This document shows positions 1 through 5,336 of a stretch of DNA of 5,871 nucleotides, piece by piece. Each line of letters begins with the position of its first letter. Positions within the stretch are counted from its first letter, which is position 1. The notes under the pieces were generated by a model. That model ran no database searches. It saw nothing but the letters and a program-made list of their open reading frames with translations, and was not told the DNA's origin. This DNA comes from JASFEQ01 sp050122535 (GTDB lineage: Bacteria > Desulfobacterota > DSM-4660 > Desulfatiglandales > HGW-15): NCBI GenBank assembly GCA_050122535.1, contig JASFIT010000308.1, positions 1 through 5,871 on the forward strand, written 5' to 3'. The translations under genes and the position numbers were made by a program.

Positions 1-1255
1 TAACCCAGACCCCAAATCCAGCGATCACAATGAAAAAGGCCCAGACCCCGATGGAATCCAAAATGGCACCCGTCTGTTTTGATAAGGGAATGACTTCCAT
101 CTCTGCCAGCTTGCCCGGCAAAGCAAAGATTCGGTTCACAAAACCAGCCAGCACGGCCATGGCGTAGAAACCACGGATTGTGATTCCCTTCACCACTTTT
201 GTGACCATGGCGCCGATCTGGATGCCAAGCAAGGATCCCAAGAGCATGCCCATGGCCAAGGTATAGAAGATAAAGCCGTATATGGCATATTGACTGATGG
301 CGGCGTAGCCGGCCGTGAATACGATCTGAAAAATGTCAGTTCCCACGGTGGTCATGGAAGAGACACCGAGCACATAGACGAAGATGGGAAAAGTGAGGAA
401 GCCCCCACCGACCCCCATGATGCCCGCTGCCAGTCCAACGAGAGCACCACTGAGTACCAAGAATAACCAGGAAATACCCCGACCCCCAGGCGTAAAGTCA
501 TAATCGAATTTGACCATAGGAGGCAGCTTCATGGCCTGGAGCCTCTTCGGCAGATTACCCATTTCAGCGCCTTCTTCTTTACCCCCATGGACTCCTTCTT
601 CTGCTTCTCCATGGGGAGCCGTTGCACGACCAGCCCTCCTCGCCCTGAGAAAGTCAAGCATGGCATAGGCCCCTAAGAACCCGAGCATGAGGGCGTATAT
701 GGTCGTAATAAAGGCATCGCTCAGCACAGGGTTGATCTCGTAAAAGAAGCGGTTGATGATCCCGCCGGTTGTCGCCCCTATGATGGCCCCAATCAAGAAA
801 ACCACAGCCAAGGGCACAGAGACGTTTCCCAACTTCCTGTGGATCACGCTCCCCATGATGGCCTTGGCAAAGATGTGAAAAAGGTCCGTTCCCACGGCCA
901 AAATCCCTTTAATGCCTGCGCTCATCAGGGCAGGGGCGATGACAAATCCACCACCTGCTCCGATGCAGCCGGTGATCAATCCAGCACCCATGCCTATGGC
1001 AATGGATACAATAAAGATAAAAGTCCCGTAATAGGCGGGGCTATAGGCCTTCTTGCCGCCCAGGAATTCCGGCATGGCCTCGCCAACCTGATCAGCAAAG
1101 GCAATGCCTCCGACAATAACAGGCACGATCAATAGACCGAGTATGATGAGACGCTTGCGTTCCCGGAGAATGGTGTTTGAATTGTCCACTTCCCATTTGG
1201 CAAGGGCCCTTGCCCCCATCATCATGAATTGCCCCCACTCCTTAAAGAAATTCAT
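1..1255 (-). CDS. TauE/SafE (TSUP) family permease, long form; C-terminus cut by window edge
   Basis: Predicted inner-membrane carrier of the TauE/SafE (TSUP, sulfite exporter) family, whose members move sulfite, sulfoacetate and related anions. 418 residues are visible and no stop is reached. After a cytosolic N-terminus (1-35) with basic residues there is a hydrophobic segment at about 36-54, then two homologous membrane halves. Each carries the family's glycine-rich signature: GCIGAGGGFVIAPAL at 96-110 followed by VGTDLFHIF at 121-129, and GIMGVGGGFLTFPIF at 278-292 followed by VGTDIFQIV at 304-312. The repetition shows the internal duplication typical of the family. A hydrophilic His/Glu/Gly-rich linker (about 204-258) separates the halves. 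The ATG at 1255 is preceded by GGGGAG with a 6-nt spacer. From memory, very similar long TauE proteins occur in Desulfovibrio and other sulfate reducers, sometimes annotated as putative sulfate permeases. The substrate and the direction of transport are not determined by the sequence. It lies 133 bp downstream of the UspA gene, with no clear promoter of its own. Confidence 0.93.
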   Translation of the reverse strand, partial: MNFFKEWGQFMMMGARALAKWEVDNSNTILRERKRLIILGLLIVPVIVGGIAFADQVGEAMPEFLGGKKAYSPAYYGTFIFIVSIAIGMGAGLITGCIGAGGGFVIAPALMSAGIKGILAVGTDLFHIFAKAIMGSVIHRKLGNVSVPLAVVFLIGAIIGATTGGIINRFFYEINPVLSDAFITTIYALMLGFLGAYAMLDFLRARRAGRATAPHGEAEEGVHGGKEEGAEMGNLPKRLQAMKLPPMVKFDYDFTPGGRGISWLFLVLSGALVGLAAGIMGVGGGFLTFPIFVYVLGVSSMTTVGTDIFQIVFTAGYAAISQYAIYGFIFYTLAMGMLLGSLLGIQIGAMVTKVVKGITIRGFYAMAVLAGFVNRIFALPGKLAEMEVIPLSKQTGAILDSIGVWAFFIVIAGFGVWV

Positions 1256-1261
1256 GGCAAT

Positions 1262-1267
1262 CTCCCC
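1262..1267 (-). promoter_or_regulatory. Ribosome binding site of the long TauE gene
   Basis: GGGGAG on the minus strand, 6 nt before the ATG at 1255. It fixes the start of the permease at MNFFKEWG rather than at the run of Met codons ten residues further in. Confidence 0.7.
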
Positions 1268-1269
1268 TT

Positions 1270-1335
1270 TTAAGTATCATTTTTCACATTGGACCTGCTT
1301 TCCTTAATCCCGCGCCACAGCAATCCCATTTTCAT
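1270..1335 (-). CDS. Possible 21-residue small ORF upstream of the TauE gene
   Basis: A short open frame, ATG to TAA, sits in the gap between the UspA gene and the downstream TauE gene. The peptide begins MKMGLLWRGIKES and is basic and amphipathic-looking. Its frame stays open 12 further codons upstream of the ATG, with readable but start-less codons. Its stop codon lies immediately before the Shine-Dalgarno (1262-1267) of the TauE gene, so if translated it could couple ribosomes to the permease start. No convincing Shine-Dalgarno precedes its own ATG, and a 21-codon frame can arise by chance. I do not recognise the peptide, and no function is proposed. Confidence 0.2.
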   Translation of the reverse strand: MKMGLLWRGIKESRSNVKNDT

Positions 1336-1388
1336 CCAGAACTCAATCTTACGGGTAGTAAAAAGCTCTGTTTAAACTTGGGCCAGCG

Positions 1389-1850
1389 CTAAGAAGGAAA
1401 AGCCGGAACCACCAACACAGGGCATGGTGCGTTACTAATAACTTTCTGGGCAACACTACCCATAAAAAGTTTCTGAAGCCCGGACCTTCCATGCGTTCCC
1501 ACGACGATGAGATCGATACCTTTACTCTTTGCTTCTTTAACAATGAATTCATTTGGCGACCCACCTACCTGGAGAATGGTTTCACACGAGACGTTCTTCT
1601 GGGCAGCCTTATCCTTGACTTTTTCAAGGAATTCCGCTCCCGCCTTCTTAATTTCAGCCTCAAAGGCGGGTGCAGATTTCAGATGTTGTGGATATGCCTC
1701 TACCACATGAATAGCAAAGAGCTGACTATTGCAAACCGTTGCCATACTGATCGCTTGATCAAGGGCGATCTCACTGTATATGGACCCATCCAAGGCGACC
1801 AATATTTTCTCACCTTTGGTCAAAGGGCACGTCAGTTGTTCTTCGGCCAT
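1389..1850 (-). CDS. UspA-domain universal stress protein, ATP-binding type
   Basis: Single-domain soluble universal stress protein of 153 residues, close to the usual 140-160. It shows the alpha/beta Usp fold markers in order: first strand and loop ILVALDGS (16-23), strand LFAIHVVE (44-51), then the nucleotide-binding signature G-2x-G-9x-G-S/T, seen as GTHG at 118-121 with G131-S132, and the closing strand APCPVLVV (141-148). An intact signature places it with the ATP-binding UspA proteins (MJ0577-like) rather than the non-binding E. coli UspA type. Two in-frame ATG codons are possible. The upstream one (1856) leaves only 2 nt after GGAGG, whereas ATG 1850 leaves 8 nt, so 1850 is chosen. It is flanked by anion permeases, and Usp proteins next to transporters are often inferred to modulate them. 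That role is an inference here. A sigma70-like promoter lies just upstream. Confidence 0.93.
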   Translation of the reverse strand: MAEEQLTCPLTKGEKILVALDGSIYSEIALDQAISMATVCNSQLFAIHVVEAYPQHLKSAPAFEAEIKKAGAEFLEKVKDKAAQKNVSCETILQVGGSPNEFIVKEAKSKGIDLIVVGTHGRSGLQKLFMGSVAQKVISNAPCPVLVVPAFPS

Positions 1851-1858
1851 TTCCATAT

Positions 1859-1866
1859 CCTCCTTT
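1859..1866 (-). promoter_or_regulatory. Ribosome binding site deciding the UspA start
   Basis: AAAGGAGG on the minus strand, a near-perfect Shine-Dalgarno. Spacing is 8 nt to the ATG at 1850 but only 2 nt to the ATG at 1856, so the shorter protein, starting MAEEQ, is favoured. Confidence 0.8.
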
Positions 1867-1889
1867 CAGCATCGCTAAAATGTCGGGGT

Positions 1890-1918
1890 ATTGAATCAAA
1901 TAGGTGTGGGATTGTCAA
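1890..1918 (-). promoter_or_regulatory. Sigma70-like promoter of the UspA gene
   Basis: On the minus strand a perfect -35 hexamer TTGACA (1913-1918) is followed after exactly 17 nt by TTCAAT (1890-1895), which matches the -10 consensus at four of six positions. Transcription would start near 1883, giving a leader of about 33 nt before the ATG at 1850. The position, between the SLC13 stop (2021) and the UspA start, suggests that UspA and the downstream TauE gene can be transcribed independently of the SLC13 gene. Confidence 0.55.
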
Positions 1919-2020
1919 ACATTTCCCGAGAAATTCGCGATATGATGAGTGATATTCCTAAAGTTCTCTTGGATTCATAACAAGTTGATATGGTTCAAAT
2001 TTAAAGCTTGGTTTTGCACG

Positions 2021-3796
2021 TCAAAATGGCCAGAAAACGGGAATGAAGACGGTGCCCAGGATAAGGACAAGAAGATTGAGGGGCATGCCAAGTTTGAGGT
2101 AGTCGGTAAAGCGGTAACCACCCGGTCCGTATACCAGGAGGTTGGTTTGATAGCCGATGGGTGTGGCAAAGCAGGCGCTGGCCCCAAAGCAAACCGCGAT
2201 AATAAAAGGTTTCGGATCAACGCCTAACGAAAGGGCGGTGGATATGGCAATGGGAACGAGCAGGACAGCGGTGGCATTGTTGCTCAAGATCTGGGTGCTT
2301 ACGCTGGTGAGCAGGATGATGCCAGCCAATATAACCTCTGGATTTGCCCCACCAAAGAGCCCTAAAAACCCTTCGGCATAATATTTGGCGGTTCCCGTTT
2401 TCTCCATGGCCGTTCCCAGCGCAATGGCACCCACAATGAGTACAAGCACGTTCCCCTGTATGGACCGGTAACCATCTCGGAGTTGAAGGCAACCCGTTAG
2501 GATCATCAAGAAAGCGGCAGCAAGAGCGCAAACCATGATGTCAGCTATGCCGGTGCTGGCGGCCGTGATCAATCCCAGAAAGACAAGAATAGCGATGGGC
2601 GCCTTCCTCTTGTGGATGATCTCGTGGTGCACGTCTTCCACAATGATGAAGTCTGTTTCTCCTCGCATCCTTTCCAGTTTCTCTCCCGGACACCAAATCA
2701 GGATGATATCGCCCACTCTCAATTTCAAATTCTTAATCCTCTGCTCCGTGTAAAGAGAACTTCTCCTCTTTACGGCAATGATATGTATGTCAGGATCCTT
2801 TTGAAGATGGGTCTCGAGGAGCTTCTCTCCCAAGAGTGAAGATTGGGGAGGAATGATCATTTCCACAACTAGGGATTCTTTCTCCTCGGCGGCAAATTGG
2901 ACATCTTTGGCCAAGTGGGGCAATTCAACGACTTCGTCTCGAAGGATTGCTACCAGGTCATTGGGCGAACCCTTGACCAGAAGCAAGTCATTTGCTGCGA
3001 TTTCCACCGGATCCCTTTCTGGATAATAGACATGGTAGTCGCGTGCAATTTCGAAGACTTCAAAGGACGGATATTGCTTAGAAAAAGCGTGTGCCGGATC
3101 TTCTCCAATGAGTGCGCTGTCGGGTGGAATAATGAATTCGGCCAGATATCTTCTATCCGCACGATCCTCCAGTTCGCACACCGGGGCTGCGTGGCCCGGC
3201 ATAAAACGGGGCGCCGCAAAAAAGAGGAAAGCAATTCCCAAAACGGCGATGGGGATGCCCAAGGAAGAAAGCTCGAACATACTGATCTTCCCGTAACCAT
3301 ACATGTCACTCAAGTTGCCCACAATGATATTGGTGGAGGTGCCAATCAATGTGCAGGTACCAGCAAGGATAGAGGCGTATGAAACTGGAATCAGAAATTT
3401 TGAGGGACTCAGATCGTATTCGCAACTCAAATTTAGAATGATTGGGATGAAAAGGACCACCACAGGTGTGTTGTTAATAAAGGCCGAGGCTATGCCGACG
3501 ATGAGTAGGGTAAAGAGCATGGCAAGTTTTGCCTTGCCACGAGAGACCTGTATGACCTTCTGCGCCACGAAACCCACAGCTCCCGTGCGGATCATGGCCC
3601 TGCTGATGAGAAACATGGCACCCACGGTAATGACTGCGGGATTTGCGAATCCCGCTACCGCTTCCATGGGGGACAGGATCCTGGTCGCAATAAGCGCAAC
3701 CATGATCCCAATGGCGGTAAGATCAATGGGGATCTTTTCTGTGATCAGCAGAAAAAGGGCGAACAGTAGAATGATGGAGACGATAAGAATGTCCAT
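2021..3796 (-). CDS. SLC13/DASS-type anion permease with two TrkA-C (RCK_C) domains
   Basis: Predicted inner-membrane carrier of 591 residues, the usual size for SLC13/DASS proteins carrying a cytosolic insert. The family imports sulfate, dicarboxylates and other anions, commonly with sodium. An N-terminal membrane half (about 1-195) holds the motif FINNTPVVV (106-114) and GTSTN (152-156). Two tandem TrkA-C-like domains follow (about 212-290 and 303-388; each opens with a similar stretch, FIIPPDSALIGE at 221-232 and MIIPPQSSLLGE at 313-324). A second membrane half (about 398-591) has the paired motif SNNATAV (505-511) and FATPIGYQTN (543-552). The two Asn-Asn-Thr/Ala-type motifs are the family's substrate/sodium-site signatures. 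An in-frame GTG at 3835 would add 13 residues, but a -10 box lies inside that extension and no Shine-Dalgarno precedes it. ATG 3796 has GAGG 8 nt upstream. Sulfate is an attractive substrate given the TauE neighbours, but this is an inference. Confidence 0.93.
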   Translation of the reverse strand: MDILIVSIILLFALFLLITEKIPIDLTAIGIMVALIATRILSPMEAVAGFANPAVITVGAMFLISRAMIRTGAVGFVAQKVIQVSRGKAKLAMLFTLLIVGIASAFINNTPVVVLFIPIILNLSCEYDLSPSKFLIPVSYASILAGTCTLIGTSTNIIVGNLSDMYGYGKISMFELSSLGIPIAVLGIAFLFFAAPRFMPGHAAPVCELEDRADRRYLAEFIIPPDSALIGEDPAHAFSKQYPSFEVFEIARDYHVYYPERDPVEIAANDLLLVKGSPNDLVAILRDEVVELPHLAKDVQFAAEEKESLVVEMIIPPQSSLLGEKLLETHLQKDPDIHIIAVKRRSSLYTEQRIKNLKLRVGDIILIWCPGEKLERMRGETDFIIVEDVHHEIIHKRKAPIAILVFLGLITAASTGIADIMVCALAAAFLMILTGCLQLRDGYRSIQGNVLVLIVGAIALGTAMEKTGTAKYYAEGFLGLFGGANPEVILAGIILLTSVSTQILSNNATAVLLVPIAISTALSLGVDPKPFIIAVCFGASACFATPIGYQTNLLVYGPGGYRFTDYLKLGMPLNLLVLILGTVFIPVFWPF

Positions 3797-3824
3797 AGAA
3801 GAGGCCTCGCCGAAACTACTTCTT

Positions 3825-3854
3825 ATTATAATCACAAAAAATCAGCCATACCAA
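3825..3854 (-). promoter_or_regulatory. Sigma70-like promoter of the SLC13-type permease
   Basis: On the minus strand a consensus -10 TATAAT (3825-3830) stands 18 nt downstream of TTGGTA (3849-3854), which matches TTGACA at four of six positions. Transcription would start near 3818, about 20 nt before the ATG at 3796. The upstream GTG start candidate (3835) lies ahead of the -10 box and could not be translated from this transcript. The transposon remnant's left repeat begins only 24 bp beyond the -35 box. Confidence 0.6.
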
Positions 3855-3878
3855 TTTTAATTACGAAAACATAATATG

Positions 3879-3902
3879 GGGGACGTTGTTGACTATCGTG
3901 AC
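3879..3902 (+). repeat. Left 24-bp terminal inverted repeat
   Basis: Begins GGGGACGTTGTTGAC and ends ATCGTGAC. It is a perfect reverse-complement match, 24 of 24, to 4178-4201. Identity stops abruptly at the inner edge (next base A versus T) and at the outer edge, where the left copy has a fifth G. Confidence 0.95.
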
Positions 3903-3965
3903 AAACCATGTCAGAGCTCAACGGGCAATCCATTATTTAGGTGTGAGCAAAGGGAATGAATCATT

Positions 3966-4178
3966 ATGCCAAGACAAGCACGATGGGGTTCGCCCGGGAC
4001 TCTTCATCATGTCATTGCCCCAAGGAGATTGGTAGTCGATATCTCAAATAAGGATGCAAATGGCAATGGAACTTAAGGAAGCTTATGGCCTGATCTTAGC
4101 GAAAGAAGGTTGTCACCAGGGGTATCCGCATCGGCTATCTCAAGGATATTTATAAGAAACAATGTGAAATTTAATTAG
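3966..4178 (+). pseudogene. Remnant of a REP-associated tyrosine transposase (RAYT, Y1/IS200-like)
   Basis: The ATG at 3966 opens a frame reading MPRQARWGSPGTLHHVI, matching the highly conserved start of RAYT transposases (MPRQAR…PG…HHVI). It runs only 36 codons to a TAA at 4074. RAYT-like text (…RRLVVDISNKD) fades by about residue 33, where a large deletion has removed the catalytic centre. The tail is still readable: from about 4069 one frame gives ELKEAYGLILAKEGCH, then near 4117-4121 a single-base loss shifts to the original ATG frame, which continues GVSASAISRIFIRNN and stops at TAG 4176-4178. Joined, these resemble the DnaA-like helix-turn-helix tail of RAYTs (…IGRHLGVSxSAISRI…). The final stop overlaps the right inverted repeat by one base. 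No HUH motif or catalytic Tyr remains, so the gene is non-functional. The exact deletion points are inferred from memory of the family. Confidence 0.8.
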
Positions 4179-4201
4179 TCACGATAGTCAACAACGTCCC
4201 C
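4178..4201 (-). repeat. Right 24-bp terminal inverted repeat
   Basis: Exact reverse complement of 3879-3902. It starts at the last base of the transposase remnant's terminal TAG and ends with four C residues, followed by AT-rich flanking DNA. Confidence 0.95.
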
Positions 4202-4314
4202 TATTTCGTTTCTGTTTTAGTTTTTCGTCATTGGGGATGATATATCTGCTATCTACCCATGCCTCTGCTTAGCTCATGCTCCAAACCTATGCAAGGGGAA
4301 CCGTCGTGAGATCG
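4202..4314. other. Rest of the spacer downstream of the TauE gene, no gene seen
   Basis: This 113-bp stretch follows the stop of the 317-residue TauE protein (reading on the minus strand) and ends at the transposon remnant. No open frame with a start and ribosome site and no GC-rich stem followed by a T-run is visible, so where the upstream transcript ends is unclear. Confidence 0.5.
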
Positions 4315-5268
4315 TTAGAAGATTTGGATGATGTATCTCACGGAAAGAAACAGAATGACAACGCCGAGTATCAGTTTTATGACTTTGGCGGGAAAGTATT
4401 TCTGAAGCCTTGCCCCACAGTACATCCCCAAGACGCCACCGATCCCAAAAAGGAATCCCAACCTCCAATCCGGGGCTATGGCCAGACCCGTATGGGCATA
4501 CATGGGCGCGACCAGGGTGTAAAAGGTGACCCCCGAAATGGAGGTCAAAAAGGTGCCGAGCAGAGCGGCTCCCGCTATGGTGTAAACTGGGAGCTTGAAG
4601 ATCGTTATCAGAAAGGGAGCGATAATTGCACCTCCACCTATCCCATACGTACCGCCTACGATACCCACGGCAAGGGCAAGGGCAAAGAGGATGATGGGGT
4701 TAAAAGAGAAGGTCTCGCCGTAAAACTCAAAGGTGTAGTTGACTGGTGAAAACCTGACGGTCTTAACGGCCACATGGCTGGCTGACCCCAATTGCTGCTT
4801 TTTTCGAATCTGTGTAGATCTTTCCATGAACCTTTGCTCAAGGGCATTGGTTTTCTTTTTGAGTGCGCCCGCCTTTGGCGTTAAATCATAAAGCAGCCTT
4901 GCTGCAATATAGAAGAGGACGCATCCCACAAAGAATTTGAAGTTTTTCGGGTCTGGGAGGTATTTGATTCTAAAGATGACACCGATAAACACGCCAGGCA
5001 ATGTGCCAGAAATGGTGACCAGAGCAAGGGGCCAGGCCATCCTTTTCTCTTTAATGTATCTGTATACCCCGCTTGGGATGGCAACAATGTTGTAAACAAG
5101 GTTTGTGGGGCTGACCGCAGGGCTGGTAAAACCGAGCACGCTCACCTGGAAAGGGAGGATCAGGAAGGCACCAGAGACCCCGCCCATGGATGTGAAGAAG
5201 GAAATGACAAACGCAACAATGATAGGGATAGCCGGGAAGACATCGACCCCTGAAACAGGAAAATGCAA
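4315..5268 (-). CDS. TauE/SafE (TSUP) family permease, 317 residues, TTG start
   Basis: Predicted inner-membrane anion carrier or exporter of the TauE/SafE family, distinct from the longer paralogue at the window start. Two membrane halves each carry the glycine-rich family signature: GGVSGAFLILPF at 29-40 and GGTYGIGGGAIIAPFL at 205-220. Hydrophobic segments lie at about 12-30, 33-47, 52-68, 80-98, 110-127, 190-208, 211-225, 229-254, 268-284 and 295-313. Unlike short 250-residue family members it has a hydrophilic, strongly basic insert between the halves (about 129-188, with KKK and RKK clusters). No ATG precedes residue 28, which is inside the first membrane signature. A TTG at 5268 has GGAGG 9 nt upstream, so the TTG start is preferred. 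The gene follows the TPR gene by 68 bp without an obvious promoter, so the two may be co-transcribed. Substrate unknown; sulfite, sulfate or an organosulfonate is possible by family. Confidence 0.92.
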   Translation of the reverse strand: MHFPVSGVDVFPAIPIIVAFVISFFTSMGGVSGAFLILPFQVSVLGFTSPAVSPTNLVYNIVAIPSGVYRYIKEKRMAWPLALVTISGTLPGVFIGVIFRIKYLPDPKNFKFFVGCVLFYIAARLLYDLTPKAGALKKKTNALEQRFMERSTQIRKKQQLGSASHVAVKTVRFSPVNYTFEFYGETFSFNPIILFALALAVGIVGGTYGIGGGAIIAPFLITIFKLPVYTIAGAALLGTFLTSISGVTFYTLVAPMYAHTGLAIAPDWRLGFLFGIGGVLGMYCGARLQKYFPAKVIKLILGVVILFLSVRYIIQIF

Positions 5269-5277
5269 CTGGTTTTA

Positions 5278-5282
5278 CCTCC
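5278..5282 (-). promoter_or_regulatory. Ribosome binding site supporting a TTG start
   Basis: GGAGG on the minus strand, 9 nt before TTG 5268. It is the strongest argument for this rare start codon, because the next in-frame ATG falls 27 codons later, within the first conserved membrane motif. Confidence 0.75.
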
Positions 5283-5336
5283 GCAAATGGACCACAAGCG
5301 TATAGACTCCTGAGGAAGAAAACAAGGGATTTGTTT

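Larger units (their letters stand above)
3879..4201 (+). mobile_element. MITE-like, internally deleted REP-associated (RAYT/IS200-like) element
   Basis: A 323-bp unit is bounded by a perfect 24-bp inverted repeat (3879-3902 and 4178-4201). It contains on the plus strand the two ends of a transposase gene, namely a recognisable RAYT N-terminus and a helix-turn-helix-like C-terminus. Full RAYT genes are typically several hundred bases to about 1 kb, so most of the middle, including the catalytic HUH and tyrosine region, is gone. It cannot move by itself, but intact ends could in principle be used in trans. I see no target-site duplication in the immediate flanks, as expected for Y1-type transposition. 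It occupies most of the spacer between the TauE (4315) and SLC13 (3796) genes. Confidence 0.75.

Noticed and set aside
839..1307. Plus-strand open frames opposite the long TauE gene
   Set aside because: They are antisense to a clearly conserved membrane protein, have low-complexity composition and no family motifs or ribosome sites.
1336..1388. Rho-independent terminator after the UspA gene
   Set aside because: There is a T-run on the minus strand, but the preceding sequence forms no GC-rich stem; GTTTAAAC is only a short palindrome.
1921..1934. Short hairpin ATTTC-CCGA-GAAAT upstream of the UspA -35 box, as terminator or operator
   Set aside because: Only 5 bp of mostly A/T pairs and no T-run follows on the minus strand; too weak to support either role.
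3797..3835. GTG start 13 codons upstream for the SLC13 permease
   Set aside because: The inferred -10 box (3825-3830) falls inside the extension and there is no Shine-Dalgarno before the GTG.
2897..3860. Plus-strand open frames of 161 and 185 codons opposite the SLC13 gene
   Set aside because: They are shadows of the conserved minus-strand permease; no recognisable domain and composition typical of antisense reading.
3903..4177. CRISPR array or structured RNA inside the inverted-repeat unit
   Set aside because: There is only one pair of inverted repeats, no direct repeats, and the interior reads as transposase remnants.
4276..4749. Plus-strand 157-codon open frame opposite the TauE gene
   Set aside because: Rich in Gly, Lys and Asp with no hydrophobic core, and lies antisense to the well-supported TauE signature.
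5284..5336. Possible promoter or A/T hairpin between the TPR and TauE genes
   Set aside because: The best -35-like hexamer (TTGTTT) is poorly spaced from TATACG (15 nt), and the AAACAA/TTGTTT pairing is A/T-only, so neither is convincing.
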